NCBI GenBank assembly: GCA_965644295.1 | Contig: CBFFRP010000207.1 | Coordinates: 1-64,000 of the forward strand | Direction of reading: 5' to 3' | Length of the DNA stretch: 64,000 nt | DNA from: Paraphysomonas bandaiensis | Lineage: Eukaryota > Chrysophyceae | In this document: piece after piece, positions 59,834 to 64,000 of the stretch | How the letters are laid out: the number at the start of each line of letters is the position of its first letter | Position numbering within the stretch: the stretch's first letter is position 1 | Notes under the pieces: model-generated | Told to the model about the DNA's origin: nothing | The model's database searches: none | Seen by the model: only the letters and a program-made list of their open reading frames with translations | Position numbers and translations under genes: made by a program

Positions 59834-60082
59834 CGTAGCGTATTTTGCGAACGTATGCAGGGGGCTGATCACATTTCCCCTACACTGTATTCCTAAAGTG
59901 TGACTCAGTTGCTCTCATAATATGCAGCTAATTATTGGGCTGAGTGTATGGTAATGTAGGCTTCATTATTGTTACTTTGCTATGACATTCGAATCAGATT
60001 TATCAAGTTGTGTGTTTGATCGATATCACTACAAGCAAACTAGCTACAGCATAGGGAGCGACAGTAGGTGATGGATACCTTC
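59831..60082. other. Short spacer
   Basis: Between the microsatellite and the Cys-rich gene. No features. Confidence 0.5.
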
Positions 60083-60625
60083 CTATTTCGACTTGCCTCT
60101 GCGCTCGTATTCTGTGTCCTGTAAAGACTCAGAGGTGATCAGAGGTTCCACCGTAGATGCAGCAAAGGCAGTAAAGGGGACAGTGAGGGAAGCGTACTCA
60201 TTGGCTGCAGGGCATTTCACATACCGGTATCCAATGTCCATGTTCTTCCAGTATTTCACCTTCTGCTCCTCTGGATGAATGACCTGGTCGCACCGCGTGC
60301 AAATGAGGTTTGAAGGCTCGGGCAGGTATTTCTTGTGACAGCAGAGATGTAGCATCTTCTTGCTCTTGAAATGCATTGTTATTAGATGGCCCTCTTGAAC
60401 CTTTTTACGGCAGGCATAGGTACGAACTGGTATTTGGCCAAGTGGACTACCCACCACTTGCACTCTTCTCTGTTGCTGGAACACAAACGTTCGACCTGTC
60501 TACGACATCTGTCATCCCGAATGCACTCCTCGTGTAGAGGACAGTCAGAATCAATACTGAACTGCTTAAATCCCAGTGTAGACACCTCAGCACTATTTGG
60601 TAGAAGCCTACGAATACCCCGTCCT
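60083..60625 (-). CDS. Small Cys-rich, possibly zinc-binding protein (5' end uncertain)
   Basis: Two exons joined by a 44-nt GT-AG intron (60408-60365) give about 170 aa. The first placed exon (GIRRLLPNSAEVSTLGFKQF...) has no ATG in its frame before a TAG, but CTGTAG at about 60626-60631 could be its acceptor, so an upstream exon is likely. Cys/His sets: CPLHEECIRDDRC..C...C and LHLCCHKKYLPEPSNLICTRC. The second resembles a CxxC zinc finger. It ends in a Thr/Ser-rich, basic tail. No family recognised. It lies just left of the satellite array. Confidence 0.5.
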
Positions 60626-60801
60626 GTTTCCTACAGGCCATTCCATGGATAACACTCTAGTAGCTATTACATACTTGTAGCTGTCTAGACTTATCCACAT
60701 TGAAACATTTAATCCTTTAAATTTAAATTTCAAGCTCTAAATAAGATTTTTATCTTTTACGAGACATAATAACTCTATGCCAACATACATACATAAATAC
60801 A

Positions 60802-63800
60802 TCATCCACGTAATGAAATTGTGTAGGATGTGTTGTTGTATGGTGTGAGGTAATAAATATGTTCCACTGCGACTTCATATGGCATGGCTGCGGCTATCTA
60901 AAGTGCAATAACATCAGCCACACCGCAGGGGTTCATCCTGTGCAGGTATATTGGCGCCCTTCAGCACACGCTAATAGCATTGATTCGCTATAGGTGCGAC
61001 TCTAAACAGGACGCCGACGTGTGTATATGTGTACAATCGAAGTGGGTGTAACACAAGAATATGCTTACCTTGCCATATCCAATAATGGAGCCGTATGAGT
61101 AACACATCCCACCCATCAGCATATCTACCAATACAATAGTAAGAATAGTTGTCATCCACGTAATGAAATTGTGTAGGATGTGTTGTTGTATGGTGTGAGG
61201 TAATAAATATGTTCCACTGCGACTTCATATGGCATGGCTGCGGCTATCTAAAGTGCAATAATATCAGCCACACCGCAGGGGTTCATCCTGTGCAGGTATA
61301 TTGGCGCCCTTCAGCACACGCTAATAGCATTGATTCGCTATAGGTGCGACTCTAAACAGGACGCCGACGTGTGTATATGTGTACAATCGAAGTGGGTGTA
61401 ACACAAGAATATGCTTACCTTGCCATATCCAATAATGGAGCCGTATGAGTAACACATCCCACCCATCAGCATATCTACCAATACAATAGTAAGAATAGTT
61501 GTCATCCACGTAATGAAATTGTGTAGGATGTGCTGTTGTATGGTGTGAGGTAATAAATATGTTCCACTGCGACTTCATATGGCATGGCTGCGGCTATCTA
61601 AAGTGCAATAACATCAGCCACACCGCAGGGGTTCATCCTGTGCAGGTATATTGGCGCCCTTCAGCACACGCTAATAGCATTGATTCGCTATAGGTGCGAC
61701 TCTAAACAGGACGCCGACGTGTGTATATGTGTACAATCGAAGTGGGTGTAACACAAGAATATGCTTACCTTGCCATATCCAATAATGGAGCCGTATGAGT
61801 AACACATCCCACCCATCAGCATATCTACCAATACAATAGTAAGAATAGTTGTCATCCACGTAATGAAATTGTGTAGGATGTGTTGTTGTATGGTGTGAGG
61901 TAATAAATATGTTCCACTGCGACTTCATATGGCATGGCTGCGGCTATCTAAAGTGCAATAACATCAGCCACACCGCAGGGGTTCATCCTGTGCAGGTATA
62001 TTGGCGCCCTTCAGCACACGCTAATAGCATTGATTCGCTATAGGTGCGACTCTAAACAGGACGCCGACGTGTGTATATGTCTACAATCGAAGTGGGTGTA
62101 ACACAAGAATATGCTTACCTTGCCATATCCAATAATGGAGCCGTATGAGTAACACATCCCACCCATCAGCATATCTACCAATACAATAGTAAGAATAGTT
62201 GTCATCCACGTAATGAAATTGTGTAGGATGTGCTGTTGTATGGTGTGAGGTAATAAATATGTTCCACTGCGACTTCATATGGCATGGCTGCGGCTATCTA
62301 AAGTGCAATAACATCAGCCACACCGCAGGGGTTCATCCTGTGCAGGTATATTGGCGCCCTTCAGCACACGCTAATAGCATTGATTCGCTATAGGTGCGAC
62401 TCTAAACAGGACGCCGACGTGTGTATATGTCTACAATCGAAGTGGGTGTAACACAAGAATATGCTTACCTTGCCATATCCAATAATGGAGCCGTATGAGT
62501 AACACATCCCACCCATCAGCATATCTACCAATACAATAGTAAGAATAGTTGTCATCCACGTAATGAAATTGTGTAGGATGTGCTGTTGTATGGTGTGAGG
62601 TAATAAATATGTTCCACTGCGACTTCATATGGCATGGCTGCGGCTATCTAAAGTGCAATAACATCAGCCACACCGCAGGGGTTCATCCTGTGCAGGTATA
62701 TTGGCGCCCTTCAGCACACGCTAATAGCATTGATTCGCTATAGGTGCGACTCTAAACAGGACGCCGACGTGTGTATATGTCTACAATCGAAGTGGGTGTA
62801 ACACAAGAATATGCTTACCTTGCCATATCCAATAATGGAGCCGTATGAGTAACACATCCCACCCATCAGCATATCTACCAATACAATAGTAAGAATAGTT
62901 GTCATCCACGTAATGAAATTGTGTAGGATGTGCTGTTGTATGGTGTGAGGTAATAAATATGTTCCACTGCGACTTCATATGGCATGGCTGCGGCTATCTA
63001 AAGTGCAATAACATCAGCCACACCGCAGGGGTTCATCCTGTGCAGGTATATTGGCGCCCTTCAGCACACGCTAATAGCATTGATTCGCTATAGGTGCGAC
63101 TCTAAACAGGACGCCGACGTGTGTATATGTCTACAATCGAAGTGGGTGTAACACAAGAATATGCTTACCTTGCCATATCCAATAATGGAGCCGTATGAGT
63201 AACACATCCCACCCATCAGCATATCTACCAATACAATAGTAAGAATAGTTGTCATCCACGTAATGAAATTGTGTAGGATGTGCTGTTGTATGGTGTGAGG
63301 TAATAAATATGTTCCACTGCGACTTCATATGGCATGGCTGCGGCTATCTAAAGTGCAATAACATCAGCCACACCGCAGGGGTTCATCCTGTGCAGGTATA
63401 TTGGCGCCCTTCAGCACACGCTAATAGCATTGATTCGCTATAGGTGCGACTCTAAACAGGACGCCGACGTGTGTATATGTGTACAATCGAAGTGGGTGTA
63501 ACACAAGAATATGCTTACCTTGCCATATCCAATAATGGAGCCGTATGAGTAACACATCCCACCCATCAGCATATCTACCAATACAATAGTAAGAATAGTT
63601 GTCATCCACGTAATGAAATTGTGTAGGATGTGCTGTTGTATGGTGTGAGGTAATAAATATGTTCCACTGCGACTTCATATGGCATGGCTGCGGCTATCTA
63701 AAGTGCAATAACATCAGCCACACCGCAGGGGTTCATCCTGTGCAGGTATATTGGCGCCCTTCAGCACACGCTAATAGCATTGATTCGCTATAGGTGCGAC

Positions 63801-64000
63801 TCTAAACAGGACGCCGACGTGTGTATATGTGTACAATCGAAGTGGGTGTAACACAAGAATATGCTTACCTTGCCATATCCAATAATGGAGCCGTATGAGT
63901 AACACATCCCACCCATCAGCATATCTACCAATACAATAGTAAGAATAGTTGTCATCCACGTAATGAAATTGTGTAGGATGTGTTGTTGTATGGTGTGAGG
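60802..64000 (+). repeat. 350-bp satellite array, at least 9 units, continuing past window end
   Basis: TCATCCACGTAATGAAATTG begins at 60802 and again every 350 bases to 63952, with no length change. Few sites vary: TGTTGTTG/TGCTGTTG, GTGTACAA/GTCTACAA (four adjacent units carry the C form) and AATAACATC/AATAATATC. Recurring minus-strand ORFs of 65-85 codons are a by-product of homogeneity. 350 is not a multiple of three, so the array is not one continuous reading frame. Confidence 0.98.

Noticed and set aside
59096-59872. ORFs of 181-258 codons of CMYV repeats
   Set aside because: Pure TACA microsatellite; every frame without a stop is open.
60971-63959. Recurring 65-85 codon minus-strand ORFs, one per 350-bp unit
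   Set aside because: Identical by repeat homogenisation, no domain, and some units lose the start or stop by a single base. Another frame in the unit looks more exon-like.

Overview
The window is nuclear DNA from a eukaryote, most likely a protist or alga. Genes are split by very short GT-AG introns: those I could place by reading frame are mostly 44-75 nt, with a few of 110-190 nt. Coding DNA lies in AT-rich spacers full of TATG/TACA microsatellites. There are no operons or bacterial signals. Ankyrin repeats with a C-P-W-D signature and a plant-type class II PRPP synthetase homologue fit an algal or stramenopile-like lineage; that is inference, and I cannot name the species.

Layout. 1-7669 (minus): large Ty3/gypsy-type LTR retrotransposon cut by the left window edge. 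It carries a Gag-protease ORF, one in-frame UGA, then a Pol ORF in the same frame with reverse transcriptase, RNase H, a SET (lysine methyltransferase-type) domain and the start of integrase. The SET domain is the most unusual thing in the window. 9.1-12.1 kb: divergent PDCD4-like MA3 translation regulator and SFT2 Golgi trafficking protein, with a MITE between them. 13.2-13.9 kb: a copy of an unclassified dispersed repeat, also found at 45.1 and 50.4 kb. 14.4-19.7 kb: divergent subtilisin-like protease and long coiled-coil protein. 21.1-22.2 kb: PRPP synthetase-like gene. 22.5-24.1 kb: small secreted protein and ankyrin gene. 24.8-27.5 kb: ankyrin-kinase-RING/IBR fusion. 27.6-30.5 kb: EF-hand protein, F-box-like fragment, sulfotransferase. 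30.5-32.2 kb: GC-rich 162-bp minisatellite that keeps its reading frame. 34.8-36.1 kb: two-domain PhnB-type VOC protein. 37.5-38.9 kb: secreted or Golgi glycosyltransferase-like protein. 39.9-44.3 kb: SPO22/ZIP4-like meiotic TPR protein. 45.6-48.2 kb: multi-pass membrane protein with a Cys-rich ectodomain. 52.2-53.8 kb: RuvB-like 2. 54.2-56.8 kb: divergent 2OG-Fe(II) oxygenase and GH16 glucanase. 57.4-59.2 kb: HEXXH metallopeptidase. 59.25-59.83 kb: near-pure TACA microsatellite. 60.1-60.6 kb: small Cys-rich protein. 60.8-64.0 kb: 350-bp satellite array running off the right edge.

The host genes form no single pathway; they look like ordinary nuclear genes (chromatin remodelling, meiosis, translation control, Golgi traffic, wall or glucan turnover). 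Several neighbours are divergent pairs 0.37-0.82 kb apart. Exon junctions below were placed by eye from GT/AG sites and frame continuity. Genes for which all exons were placed give codon totals divisible by three, but none is supported by RNA data.
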